Source: Tricholoma matsutake
Lineage: Eukaryota > Basidiomycota > Agaricomycetes > Agaricales > Tricholomataceae
NCBI GenBank assembly: GCA_026075535.2
Contig: AP026540.1
Span: 3,844,001 to 3,908,000 of the forward strand
DNA length: 64,000 nt
Reading direction: 5' to 3'
The position numbers and the translations under genes are program-made. Positions 45,182 to 55,891 of this stretch are shown here, in pieces. The notes beneath the pieces are model-generated. The model ran no database searches. It had not been told where the DNA came from and was given only the letters and a program-made list of their open reading frames with translations. Within the stretch, counting starts at the first letter, position 1. Every line of letters starts with the position of its first letter.

Positions 45182-47481
45182 TAGTGTTCTAAGGTTTGGT
45201 CCTATGGACCAAAAAAAAACCGGGAACTGAACTGAACTGAACCTCGGTCCAGTCCATTTATTGGTTATGGTTACATACATTTGAGACCAGTCTGGTTCAT
45301 GATTACCTTGTTTTCGAAATTATTCAAAACTGATCAAAAACTGGTTTAAACTGGTTATAACCAGTCTTTTCACCCTAGTATATGTATCTACTTTATGCAT
45401 ACCATTCAGAGAGAGAAAAACTAATATTATTATTATACTTCTTATTTTACTACAGTGGGACATGCCCGGGAAAAAGTGCTGATTTTGAGCATGCTTATAT
45501 ACCTTTGTGGCTGTGCACAGACCATGTGGTCATGTTTGTGCTCCCAAAAATAAAAGTCATACCATTTGTGAGAATTCGCACATGTCCATCAATGCACGAT
45601 CATTCAGTCTGGCAGTTGCCAGACAATATGATGCTGGGCATGCAGATATCACTTTGCTGTGCGTCAAGCAACAGAAATTAATAGGGCCTTGTAAATATGT
45701 AGTAAATTATATTTATGCTTCAATTCTCACCTCCCAACAGTCAGAATCTTATTTGATAGGAAAGAAAGTGAGTAACAGGGCAAGTGACAATTTTGATAGT
45801 TTTACAGCTATAACTTATCTTCCAATGAGTCAAATTTAAAAGCCATGCAGTTCTAGATTTCCCCCAGAATATAGAATAGATTTAAGAGTGAAAATGGCAA
45901 GTTCTTATTTCTCACATCTTTGCCATTTGTGAGCTTAATACATGTCAGAAAATAGTTTGAAGGCTTGGAAATGAATCATAGAGTGTATCAGTATGTTATG
46001 GAATAAGTAGTTAAATGTTCAATGTGATGTGGAAGGGTTGTGGCCAGATATACTGTAAAATGCATTGATTTGAGGACTTGATCAACTCGAGTTTGACTCA
46101 AGTTTGACTTGAGTTCTCAGGCATTTGCAATACTCCACATAAAAATGAAATTCAAGTTGTAGTAGATTAACACAATACTCTCCCACTTGTCTAAACAGTA
46201 TTTTTACCATTGCCAACAGTGGAGGAGGCCTCAGAGTCATTGAAATCAATGTGCTCACTGCATTGATCACTATCTGGCCATTGCCAGAATGAGTGTCGAC
46301 AATGTGTCTTTCTGCCACCTTCCTTCCCTCTTTCATCTGCCCTCTCTTTTTCGATGCTGCACCACCACCCTGTTAGAACCCATAACCACACAAGCCACCA
46401 AGCACAAAACAGAGGGCCCAAATGATAAACTGATGTTGTCTGGGCCCTCAGATAAGTTTTTTTAGTTGACTTCTTTCTTTTAAACTAACTAAATGTTTTT
46501 CTTCATTTTTAGGTTCCTTCTTCTGGATAACGACATCACCCACCCATGAAATGACACACACAAACCCTATAGGAACCCCATGCAAGCCCTGCACTGCCAC
46601 TGCAAGCCTCTGCTTGCAGGGCAGCAATGGGCCTGTTTCTGGACCATGATGACCACATCCGATGCCACCCTACGCTGCTGCTGCAAGCCTCTGCTCACAG
46701 GGTGGCAATGGGCCCTTTCCTGGATGATGACAACCACATGAATGACGAGGATGACAAATGATGGGGATGACAAATGATGGGGATGAGGAATGACAGGGAT
46801 GAGGAATGACAGAACGATGTCCATCATCGTTTGGGCTCTATGTGAGTATCGATTCATTCCTTTCCTTTCCTTTTAACTAACTAATGGTTTTTTCTTTGTT
46901 CTTAAGGTTTTACATATGTTGTAACGACACCATGCCCAACCCCAGCACTCCATCCTGAGCCACCACTGTGAGCCCCTGCTCACAGGGTGGATGGGAGGGT
47001 TTAATGACGACAAACAGCAGGGACAACAAGTGGCGGCGATGACCAAAGGCAGGGATGACAAACAGGGGTGATGACCAATGGCAGGGAAATGAACAGCGGG
47101 GACGGTGAATGGCAGTGACAAACAGCGGCAAGAACACCAGAACCCCCCCCCCCCCCTCACTACAAATGCGAGAGGGTGTGGCTTTTTTTCTTTTTCTCTT
47201 TTTTTCTTTTTTTTTTTGTTCATTCTTGTTTCTTTTTGTTCATTCTCATTTTCTTTTTTGTTTTGTTGCTAACCCCACCACTGCGAGCACCTGCTCGCAG
47301 GGTGTGAATGTAAATAATTTTATCTACTATATAATACAATTTAGACCAAACCGATTGGGACCGGTCCTAATCGGTTCGGTTATGGTCCAACTAACTTAGT
47401 GTACTGGTCTAGACCGGTTACGGTCCTGGTTAACCCTCTTAGAGGTCAAAAAACTGGACCAAACCAAACCTTAAAACACTA
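45182..47481. mobile_element. hAT-like element, 2.3 kb, non-autonomous
   Basis: The termini form inverted repeats: the left end starts TAGTGTTCTAAGG followed by TTTGGTCC (45182-45202), and the right end read in reverse (47481-47456) starts TAGTGTTTTAAGG with the same TTTGGTCC end and one extra TTTGG. An 8-bp target duplication, GGTGCAAT, flanks it (45174-45181 and 47482-47489). Eight-base duplications and TAGTGTT-type ends are characteristic of hAT transposons. No transposase frame is recognisable, so it would depend on another copy. It sits in the same copia B codon stretch as the gypsy element, about 20 bp away. The ends carry subterminal repeats of ggtcc/accggt type. Confidence 0.85.
46470..47310. 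repeat. Repeated module with hairpins inside the hAT-like element
   Basis: Two diverged copies of a module begin near 46471 and 46861 with a pyrimidine tract, ttttaaactaactaa or ttttaactaactaa, a T-rich run ending in AGGTT, then taacgaca. Each is followed by a CTG-AGC...GCT-CAG hairpin; a partial third copy ends at 47300. Four 20-bp hairpins are at 46600-46619, 46681-46700, 46966-46985 and 47281-47300. A C-run (about 15 C) and long T-runs lie near 47143-47220. Confidence 0.7.
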
Positions 47482-47489
47482 GGTGCAAT

Positions 47490-48194
47490 AAAGCAAATAC
47501 TCAGATACCTGGCAGGTACAAAAACTCTAGGGATCACATATAGAAAATCCCAAGATGAAACTGGAACTGAAAACCTCTTCCATGGATGTGCAAACGCTGC
47601 ATGCACAAATGCCAACAACCTCAAATCCATGACTGGCTACATTTTTCTAGCAGCAGGGGGAGTGATCACATGGAAATTGAAGAAACAAACTGTGATAGCA
47701 TTGTCCTCTACAGAGGCAGAATATGTAGCACTGTTGGAGGCTGGATGCGAGGCGACATGGCTGAGAAATTTGTACAGTGAACTTGGATTCCCACAAAATT
47801 CACCAATGGAAATTAAAGGCAATAATGAAGGATCCATAATATTGACACACAACCCTCAATTTCACCAGTGATCAAAACGTATCGCTATTTGCCATCACTG
47901 GGTCCAAACTCTAGTAACTGACAAAATACTCGATATACAAAACTGTCATGACCCAGAACAAACAGTGGACATGTTAATGAAGGCATTACTAAGGCCTAAA
48001 TATATATGACATAGGGCAGAGATGGGAATTCAGTCGATGCACAAACTCAGTAGCTTTCCTCACATGTGAGTTGGTTTTTCCAATGGGGTTTTCCACCACA
48101 TAGAGGTTTTAATGCATCTGAAAGGCAAGAAATTTAACTTTTCAATTATATATTTAATTCCTATGGACTCAACTGTGCTAGGCTTGAGGGGGAG
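47490..48194 (+). pseudogene. Copia B: RNase H domain and 3' end of pol
   Basis: Continuation of the copia B frame after both insertions: IKQILRYLAGTKTLGITYRK, NLKSMTGYIFLAAGGVITW and LSSTEAEYVALLEAGCEATW, the copia RNase H core, then NNEGSIILTHNPQFHQ. A TGA at 47869-47871 stands where Arg (CGA) is expected (FHQ-SKRIAI). The end motif is degraded to TVDMLMKALLRPKYI (normally ADxFTKAL). A polypurine tract, ttgagggggag, precedes the LTR start. Confidence 0.9.
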
Positions 48195-48440
48195 TGTTGG
48201 GATAGTCAATCCTAGTGCATCACTAGCACAACATAGTGCATCATGTATAAAAATAGAACATGATGTATTTATAGATCATAACATAGGTACATCATAGTAT
48301 AGGGGAATACAAGATGTTCTACCTTGTCCTGAACACCCATCATTAAATCCCTATAAACTTCTACTCCACACCATAATCCCAATAAGTATAGAAAAGTTGG
48401 ATAACTTTCTAGTATAGCTACCTCTTATCTTTGTTTTAGC
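48195..48440 (+). repeat. Probable start of copia B 3' LTR
   Basis: TGTTGGGATAGTCAATCC follows the polypurine tract, the usual copia LTR start, and a TATA-like motif (tgtataaaaatag) lies near 48243. The right end could not be set; the sequence runs into Harbinger-like DNA near 48450. Confidence 0.55.
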
Positions 48441-48458
48441 TACACATAGTTTATGCCA

Positions 48459-49712
48459 TGTTACTCAAGTGCTACTGTAGTTTTGAAACACCATACAAAA
48501 CCTGTGCTTATAACCTGTACCTGCAGGTATGGTGTTTGTACAGGTATTGTGTCACAGGTGACAGGTGTGGTGTTGCCAGTGAAACATGGTGTCACCTGTG
48601 CTACGCCCTCAGCTACCAGTACACCTACAACTCAGTATCTTCCTCTTTCATGCTGGGCACTATGGCAATGCTGCATCCCCTGAGGATGCTGCTCAATGGG
48701 CTGGTATTTCTGTTGGTGCAGTCAAGAAGTGTACAGATCATGTTATTGTCACCCTGCTTTCACATCATAATGAAGCCATCCACCTCCCCAAGGCTGATGA
48801 AAAAGAAGATTCAAAGAACTATGTGGCAAACCAAGTGTGTCCAGAATGGTGCGGTGGATATTTGTTGGCAGATGGGACAAAGATTCCATTCTTCCAACGT
48901 CCTGGTTTACATGGCGTTGCTTGGTTTGACAAGGATAGTGAGTATTCTATTGATTGTCAGGTGCACATCAGTATGCCATGTGGTTTAGCCCTTCTCACAA
49001 GGAATAATTAATATAGCTTGTGATGACCCCTCACAACTTGATGATAGTTGACTATTCAGTTGGCCATACTGGCAGTGTCCATGACTCATGGGCATTCTGA
49101 AGCACTTGGACTTTCAAAGAGCACAGGTGCATATTTGCACCTGGTGAATGGATGTGGGCCAACTCAGCCCATCCTTCTGAAACTTAGTCAGTATCACCAT
49201 TCAAAAAGCCAGCTCATGGTGAACTGGATCCAGATCAGAGGACATTCAACTATTATCTATCAAAGGTGAGCTTTCTTTATAGTTCAATGTGATCCACTCC
49301 TTATTGGCCTTCTATATAGATCCGCATACGTGTTGAGCATGCCATTGGACTACTGAAAGGCCAATGTCAGTCTTTGTTCCAGCTTCATATCCAAATTTAT
49401 ACTCATCAGAGGCATCTGTGGGCCATCATGTGGATCCGATGCTGTATCATCCTCCACAACCTTATCTTGCGAATTGAGGCTGGAAACATCAATACAGAGT
49501 GGTGAGAGGAGCTGTACAACACCTGGGATGCATGGGAGGGGGACACACACCATTGCAGAGAAGAAGCCAACATTGGGAGTGATGAGGACAAGAATGAGAC
49601 TGAGCTACAATGTGCTTGTTGCCATGTCATGAGTGATGGACAGAAATTCCAACATAGAGTTATGAAGAAGTTATTTGACAGCCCAACAAGTGGGGCTGTA
49701 CATTGTACTTAA
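48459..49712 (+). pseudogene. Harbinger/PIF-type transposase, inactivated
   Basis: HYGNAASPEDAAQWAGIS, LLADGTKIPFFQRPGLHG and FDKDSEYSIDC give the N-terminal and first catalytic part of a DDE_Tnp_4 (HARBI1-like) transposase. A probable intron (about 48961-49015) leads to VGHTGSVHDSWAF. The third part reads GEWMWANSAHPSET, where family members have W-A-D-S; the catalytic Asp is Asn here and a TAG follows. RVEHAIGLLKG keeps the catalytic Glu. A TGA near 49502 replaces an expected Arg (EW-EELYNTWDAWEGD). It cannot be active. The N-terminal 100 or so residues are not recognisable. Confidence 0.85.
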
Positions 49713-49835
49713 GTAATATTCAAATCTAAACAGCATTGGCATTGGCAAACTTGAAATGACGATACAAATCTAGTAAAGAAAGAGATACACAACATGCATA
49801 GTTATCGACAAAAATTTAGAAGGTCACACAATCAA

Positions 49836-51389
49836 CCATTGAAGGGTGGAAGAGATGGAAGTCCAAAGTCGGTTTGCAGTCCTAGTCCTGCTCCACCAAA
49901 TGCTCCATTATCCCCAAACTGAGTTGTCCTGAATTGCCCTACACCTGATCCACCAGCCTCTTGATACTGCAGGCGGAGACAGAGCATTTGTATATTGTGT
50001 GCCTCTTTCTCATGCTCCCATTGATGCTGAGCAATGATCCGAGGCTCCTCAGCTTGCAGCTGCTTTTGCTTTGCCTCCAGATTTATCTGCTGCTTCTTGA
50101 TTTCCAACTCAGCCATCCATTGTGCATGCTCTGCCATCTTCCGAGTGTGCTTCTCAGCTGCAAGGGCTGCAAGGACCTCTGTCTTGGCTTTGTTTTCATC
50201 TGCAAATGCCTCCTGGCATGTATACTTTCCTCTTCCTTTCTGCGAGGCAGAGGTAGTACAGGAAATGAGAGTCGAGGCTTTTGATTGTGGAGCAGGTGTT
50301 GAGGCCAATGTGGAAGGTGTTGAGCTCGAGTTCCTACTTTCTTAGAGCACAGTCTGGAATTGAGGGAGTCCAGCAGGAGTGGGACTGTCAATGGGACTGT
50401 CAGTGGGATTGTCTCAAGGAATGGGTCAAGTCCATCAGTAGTGTCGAAGCCAATATCCTGAGTAAGGTTCACATCAAATCTGAGCAGAGGAGATGGCAAA
50501 GGGAGCTTACAATGTCATCGCTCACTTTAGGGCTGCCAACCATCTGATCATCGAGACCAGCACTGAGCGAGGGGCTGTCCTGGATATCTTTGTCATCAAG
50601 TCCCCCATCCCCACTGCTGTCCCTACGGCCTTGAACCAGTGCTAGCGCTTCAGCTGCAAGATCCTGACCAGGCTCCAACAAAGCTGTGTATAGATTGAAG
50701 TTCAGAAGTGTATGCCAAAAGCTGTGGAGATGCTTCCAATATGGAAAATCTTGCTCCAGTTGTTCTATGAGGAAAAGTTAGTATAGACCAATTGAATAGA
50801 ACAAGAAATACTTGCCAACAAAATTCCACAGATTGCTCCCCACTTCGATGTCTTCATATCGTAGACCAGCACCAGTTTGGCCAAGCCTCTCGTTGAACAT
50901 ACGATACTCTTTTCACAATCTGGGCATATAGCCACATCAGCATGAAACCGAAGGTAAGGGGAGAGCTGGAGACTTACCGAGCAATATAGTTGTTGACAGA
51001 TTTGATATAATTCCCAGTATTAACAGCAAAGTTGGCTCGGACAACGGCATCAACATCTGCAGAGAAGACAAATGTCGCAATCATTTTGTGGAATTCAGAT
51101 TTTGTGCCCTTGAAACACATTTTTGTCGACCCTCATCCTTGGCATCCTTAGTTGAGTTGGAGAAGAGCTTTTGATGGTCTACAGGGTTCTCTTCAAGCCA
51201 GTCAAGAAGACACTCAGTTCTAGCAGGTGTCCAGGAGGTATGGCCCATCTTGGTTGTTTGCTTGCAAGTGTCCTCATCATCTGTAACATCCAGAGCAGCA
51301 GACTGAGCAGCTTTCGATGATGGCTTTTGGGTCTGTTTGGGGCCAGATCCAGGCTGTGTTTTGGTTGTGGCACCTTTCTGACGACCCAT
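49836..51389 (-). CDS. Myb/SANT-like accessory protein of the Harbinger element
   Basis: On the minus strand from an ATG at 51389 (MGRQKGATTKTQPGSG). The DNA-binding part is HTSWTPARTECLLDWLEENP followed by KLFSNSTKDAKDEGR, the Myb/SANT-like (trihelix) type that accompanies Harbinger transposases. The C-terminal part (50100-50250) is a long charged helix, probably a coiled coil (HAQWMAELEIKKQQINLEAK). Between them lies low-complexity Asp/Ser/Gly-rich sequence. Introns are needed and were not all fixed; the frame may also be broken. In active elements this protein helps the transposase bind the ends and enter the nucleus. It converges on the transposase gene. Confidence 0.65.
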
Positions 51390-51648
51390 GGTGGCAAGTG
51401 GGCATTACGGTGGAGGATGCACTGAGTGGAGTTTGAAAACCCGGAACTTGACGTTCAAAAATGGGATGTGAAAATGAGCCAAAGAATGTTCATTTTTGCA
51501 AAATGGAGGGGTGTGCTCCATTTTTGCAAAAATGTTCATTTTCAGATCATTTTTGACTCATTCTGAATTTCATTTTTGAAAAATGGAAGAAAAATGAAAA
51601 TGAAAAATGAAGCAAAAATGGCCGAAAAATGCTTACTGTGAACAACCC
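51390..51648. repeat. Right end of Harbinger element, hairpin and terminal repeat
   Basis: AT-rich subterminal DNA with many gaaaaatg/catttttc units. A near-perfect hairpin spans 51489-51536 (arms catttttgcaaaatggag and ctccatttttgcaaaaatg). The end reads ...gcttactgtgaacaaccc; its reverse, gggttgttcacagtaagc, resembles a Harbinger terminal repeat. No matching left terminus was found, so the left end is probably truncated. Confidence 0.5.
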
Positions 51649-52625
51649 TATGATAAGCAGGTTAACACCAAGTGGACAATAGAAAGAGATCCAGATATTG
51701 CACAACATGCATAGTCCATTTAATAAATGATGGGCAAGTGCCTGTTGTGCATGAATGTCATCCAAATGCTTGTATGGAATTTGATGTGCCACTAGCAACT
51801 GATGAGATTCTGGTTGCACAACAGTATATAAAAATTAATGAGCATATCTCTTAGGAGCTCAAAATCTGGATGGATAACAGATAAAGAGGTATGGATTTCA
51901 TTATCATAGATGTTATTGATTGCAGATGAAGAGTTATCAAGGTTGGTCCTTGACCTACTACCATCAGGTAATAATGATACTGTATGAATCATGAACCACA
52001 TCATCATAATCACACCAAAACCAAGACATACTGGACATAGGCACAGGTAAAGCATCTTCCATCTCTGTCGTGACATGAAGTCCTTCTAACAGAAAGTATT
52101 CCAAGATGCAAACCAATCATGGCCCAGAGCGATATCAGAAGAAATTTCATCAGAAACAATGAAGTTCAGAAGACGAAGGAGCCCTCAGAAGTCGAGACTG
52201 TAAGTAACAGGCGAACTGCTGATAGATCCAACAGTTGCAGCAACTTCTTGTCAAACAATAAACCCTATACTCTATGCAGAAGTCCTGCCAGAGTGCACTG
52301 CTTGACCTTACATTGGAAGCCCTGAGTAAGACAGTACAGCAGTGGACAACACCAATGACGCCCCCACTTCCACCTCCCATACTCACTCTTTGTGCTAACA
52401 GGGACCCCTCACACATCCTGTGGGGGGATTGTTTTAAGACATCAGACTGAGCCAAATAAGAACATGATACAGGACAGCTGTTGAGTCGAGCAGTCAGTCA
52501 TCTTAAGCGTCGTGGATGTTCGCCGTTTGTCTTACATCATGCATGAGAACAGTATGACGTCACGCCTGAGTTTCGATTTCAGCTTTTGTTTTTCTCAATG
52601 GACAAAACCCTAGTGGGAATACATT
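51649..52625. other. Unassigned repeat-like region
   Basis: No gene supported. Between about 51700 and 51850 a forward frame reads VHLINDGQVPVVHECHPNACMEF without recognisable family, likely transposon debris. The 3' UTR of the GFA gene lies at the right end. Confidence 0.35.
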
Positions 52626-53138
52626 TCAAAGTTTCGAACGAGGGATTGGGTGTACCGTAACCCATTGCCTCTTGTGGTCCGTAAAGATTTCGCGTCGTGG
52701 TACTGGAGCATCATACATATGTCTTCCAAAATCTGAAATCGAAACATACCCCATTTAATGTCCCCATCTACAGTACCAGTCATAACAACTGTGTATCCAC
52801 TGTGATCTTCATTCGTCAAGAATATATTTGAACCACATCGCGGACAGAAAAATCGTATAACAGCTGCCCCACTGGCCGTGGTCCTATCGTGATATTTTCG
52901 TATAGTTTCGCTCCCTTTCAAGACTACAACTTGCTGAATTTCGTGAAAACGTTATTCAACGGACCACAAAAAAGATGCATATGCATACTTCGGGTTTGAA
53001 GAAGGCATTGGCCATGAAAGCGGTGCCTGACGCTTTCTTGCAATTGTTGCAGTGACAGACGAGGAAAGTGAAGGGCTCTCCCGTTATCTCGTATTGAACC
53101 GAGTTACACAGACAGGATCCATGATATAATGAGGACAT
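52626..53138 (-). CDS. GFA/CENP-V domain protein
   Basis: Three exons on the minus strand (52989-53138, 52750-52924, 52626-52702) give 133 residues. Zinc ligands of the glutathione-dependent formaldehyde-activating enzyme-like (DUF636) fold are present: HGSCLCN (Cys-x-Cys), CHCNNCKKASG (Cys-x-Cys-x-x-Cys) and FFCPRCGSN (Cys-x-x-Cys). VVMTGTVDG and the C-terminal REIFTDHKRQW also fit. Such proteins bind small thiol adducts or metals; many fungal copies have no assigned substrate. Introns are 64 and 47 bp, GT-AG. I placed the first acceptor at the TAG ending at 52925 because an upstream CAG would bring in a stop. This is the first clear host gene to the right of the transposon block. Confidence 0.9.
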
Positions 53139-53993
53139 TGTTGATAGTAGCACTGGAAATTGACTGGAAACACGCACTGGAGACATTGTTGCCGGTCTGA
53201 TCCGTGTCCACGGAAAATATGATATCTGGGTTTGATCCGGGTGTCTGAACTTGGATTGCTCTTCTGTACATGGTAAGTGGCCATGAACCCTAACCAAATA
53301 TCCCTGCGCCCACAACATCTTTTGACTCAGTTTCTATCATCACACAAGGAAAGCATGCGGCGGCATTAGTTCCGAAATTTGAATTTCAACAGCTTTTACT
53401 TGCTATTGCCTGGTGAACGCGTGGTCCAGTGGCACTGCCGAGTCAATTGCCAATATCTGTCAAAATGTACCAATGTTTCCAACTCCGCGGAATCGTCAGC
53501 CTCAGTACGTACGAATGCTGCATTCAACGAGTCCATGCTGATTTCAACAACATTCCGTTATACTTATAAGACAAAACTCGGAAAAAAACAGTCTATCGAT
53601 AAATCCAGCCAGAGTTTTATTACGGCGTGACTTCTGCGTGGTCAGCACATCAGATGAACAGCTTTTGATTGCTTCTTTTACTGTCAGATCAGCGGTGCAT
53701 TCCTGTTTTGACTTATCTCTCCCGAACCGGTAAACCTATAATCGGTTGGTGGTGCCGCATCACATCTGCATGCCAAAATGTGGAAGAACCTCTGTCGATA
53801 TTACTTTCGCCACCACCTTGCCTTACGGTATCATCATCTTTTTTTTGAACTGGAAAGTACACATACGTCGGCTTGCAGTTGCCACTCGATTTTGGACAGA
53901 AGGTCAGAGATCAAAGCGGCACCACCACCCGAGATACATATATATCTCTGCTCCCCCCCCCCCCCCCCCTCTTCCTTCCTGGAACAATAAACA
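53139..53993. other. Divergent intergenic region with a C-run
   Basis: Promoter region shared by the GFA gene (-) and the next gene (+). Just before the latter, 53953-53969 is a run of 17 C, preceded by a TATA-like stretch (catatatatct) at about 53937-53947 and 24 bp from the ATG. Confidence 0.5.
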
Positions 53994-54672
53994 ATGGATC
54001 AGGAAGAGTACGGTGACCTTCTCGTGGAGCGCTTGCGAAGACTAGCGTCCTGTTGGATTCAGACTCTTCAGCAACCGCATCCTACCTACCCTTTCCCTGC
54101 GGAATTTCCATTCAGCGAAACGCCGATGCAAGCGACTTTCGACTGGAATGAATTCTACGATGTCGAGTTACGTCATTCTTACCTCGTTGAGCTGGTGTTC
54201 ACCAGGATCCCGCCCGACAGCGACGACAACGCGTCCACCCGGTTTATCTGGAAAGTCATTTCACGTACGTTTATCCTCTCTTATGAGTCGGCGAGCTAAC
54301 AGCTGGTCAACAGCAAACGACAACATCACTCTGGGGTTCTTTGAACTTGACTCACGAATCTACTTTGATGATGCTCGTCTATTTCCGGTCGATAAATCGT
54401 TGATTCTCGACGCTATGCTCCTGTCTCTCCGGCTAGGAAGTTATCTGGAACTCTCCAGTAGCGTCTTTGCCGAAGAACCTGGTCTCGTAAATGTTCATTG
54501 CAGGGACGGCGCGGACCGCAACATTGAGATATTCGAGATACGAACTCTCTCGAACAGAGTCGTCGTTCGTGAACTTGGGAGAAGGTGGATTGAAAAACGC
54601 AGATGTAGTGGATGCAGCTGCTGGATCCCTCCGACTGGTCCGGGACTCTGTTTAGAACATATCTTTAATTGA
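53994..54672 (+). CDS. Unknown 209-residue protein with a CX5R motif
   Basis: Two exons (53994-54264, 54314-54672) with a 49-bp GT-AG intron. I do not recognise the family. The N-terminal half is helical and aromatic (EEYGDLLVERLRRLASCW, YPFPAEFPFSE). The C-terminal half contains GFFELDSRIYFDDARLFP and then VNVHCRDGADRNIEIFEI; HCRDGADR fits the HC-x5-R signature of protein tyrosine and inositide phosphatases. No upstream WPD-type loop is certain, and the domain around it is short, so catalysis is doubtful. A cysteine-rich tail follows (RRCSGCSCWIPP...GLCLEHIF), which may bind zinc. Clean splicing and a sensible frame support a real gene. Confidence 0.7.
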
Positions 54673-55570
54673 GATTTGTGGAATGAAGGATGGGGGGAGT
54701 GCATTTTTTTAGGCATTGACAGCATTATTCACCTGGAACATGGACGCAATTCACTGGGGGATGGGTAGAGTAGATTATGACAATATTTATCTGTATATAT
54801 CTGTAGCGCTAGTTCATCATGATTTATTGTAATTAATGCAACCCCCACTACCTCCAAATACAAGGGCAACCATGCTGAGGACAAAGGTTGAAGACAACTG
54901 GTGTATATAAAACGCGTAACCTAGTTATGCGGCTGAATGAACTGCCACTTGAATTTAACAAACCACAGTAATAGTCGGTGGTGCGCTTAGTACTTATCCT
55001 TTGACATTGCCAAACAGTTGCACTGAGGATGGTGACGTCGTTATCCGAATATCCGGATCACTCCGAGAAATGAATTTGATTAAATTTTACATGTGGCAAA
55101 CATGTGGAGACTCTTCGAGGGTCTTCGATGGAACATATCGCCGAACGTTCATGGGCAGACTCGGATAAGGCTTCAATATTCAATGTACGCAGTGCTTATA
55201 TACAACACAACAATGCAATTGTAAAGGACTAGGGTTGGCAAAATTCACAAGGCCGCAGAATTTGAGCTCTCGATGCTGTTGGACTATCTGAACATATGTA
55301 CAATGTACTGAGCGGAGATAAGTGTGACATATCCAGAAAAAGGTTCCACTTGCAGTCCCAGCAATTAGGAACATTCAAAGCTGGGCGCAGCGCAGCTCGC
55401 AGCACGCATAGCCATCAGCTTATATAACATATATTTAGGGGTCCGCTTAGAGCGAATGTCACCTGATTCAAATCTTTAATCTGTGATATAGTTGGGCTCC
55501 TCATCGTCAATTATCTTCACTACGCCCTTGAAACCGCTGAGGAAATACCTCAGACTCCTTCCTACTATCT
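54673..55570. other. Intergenic region
   Basis: About 900 bp, AT-rich, no gene recognised. The right end is the promoter and leader of the small zinc-binding protein gene. Confidence 0.4.
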
Positions 55571-55891
55571 ATGGCAACTCGAGACGTTTTTTCACCGCCC
55601 GAAAACACTCTAAACCTCCAAAAAGACCTCGAGACCATCGCTCTCCTCGAGGAAACTCGTTATCTTAACGGACGCCCTCCTGTCCCAAAACAGCGGTAAC
55701 TTTTGGAATTCTCACAAGATCCTACCATCACTGTCGTACAAAAGAAAAGACGCGTCGGACGCGTTTGTCAAGCATGCTGCGAGCTGCGCCCAGCTTTGAA
55801 CGTTCCTATTATAAGACACGGTAGTGATGGCAGATTGTGCTATCTATGTAAAGTAATGCCCTCGCGCATATACGCAAGGAAGGCTAAGTAA
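55571..55891 (+). CDS. Small protein with paired CxxC motifs
   Basis: Two exons (55571-55695, 55750-55891) give 88 residues: MATRDVFSPPENTLNL..., an acidic helical N terminus, then RVGRVCQACCELRPALNV and RLCYLCKVMPSRIY. The two CxxC pairs, 25 or so residues apart, look like a zinc ribbon or zinc knuckle. The intron (54 bp, GT-AG) ends at the AG at 55748-55749; other AGs nearby break the frame. Without splicing the first exon stops after 42 residues. No family recognised. Confidence 0.6.

Noticed and set aside
45182..47481. hAT transposase gene in the 2.3-kb element
   Set aside because: No frame shows hAT dimerisation or catalytic motifs; the frames at 45382 and 45507 are short and low in information.
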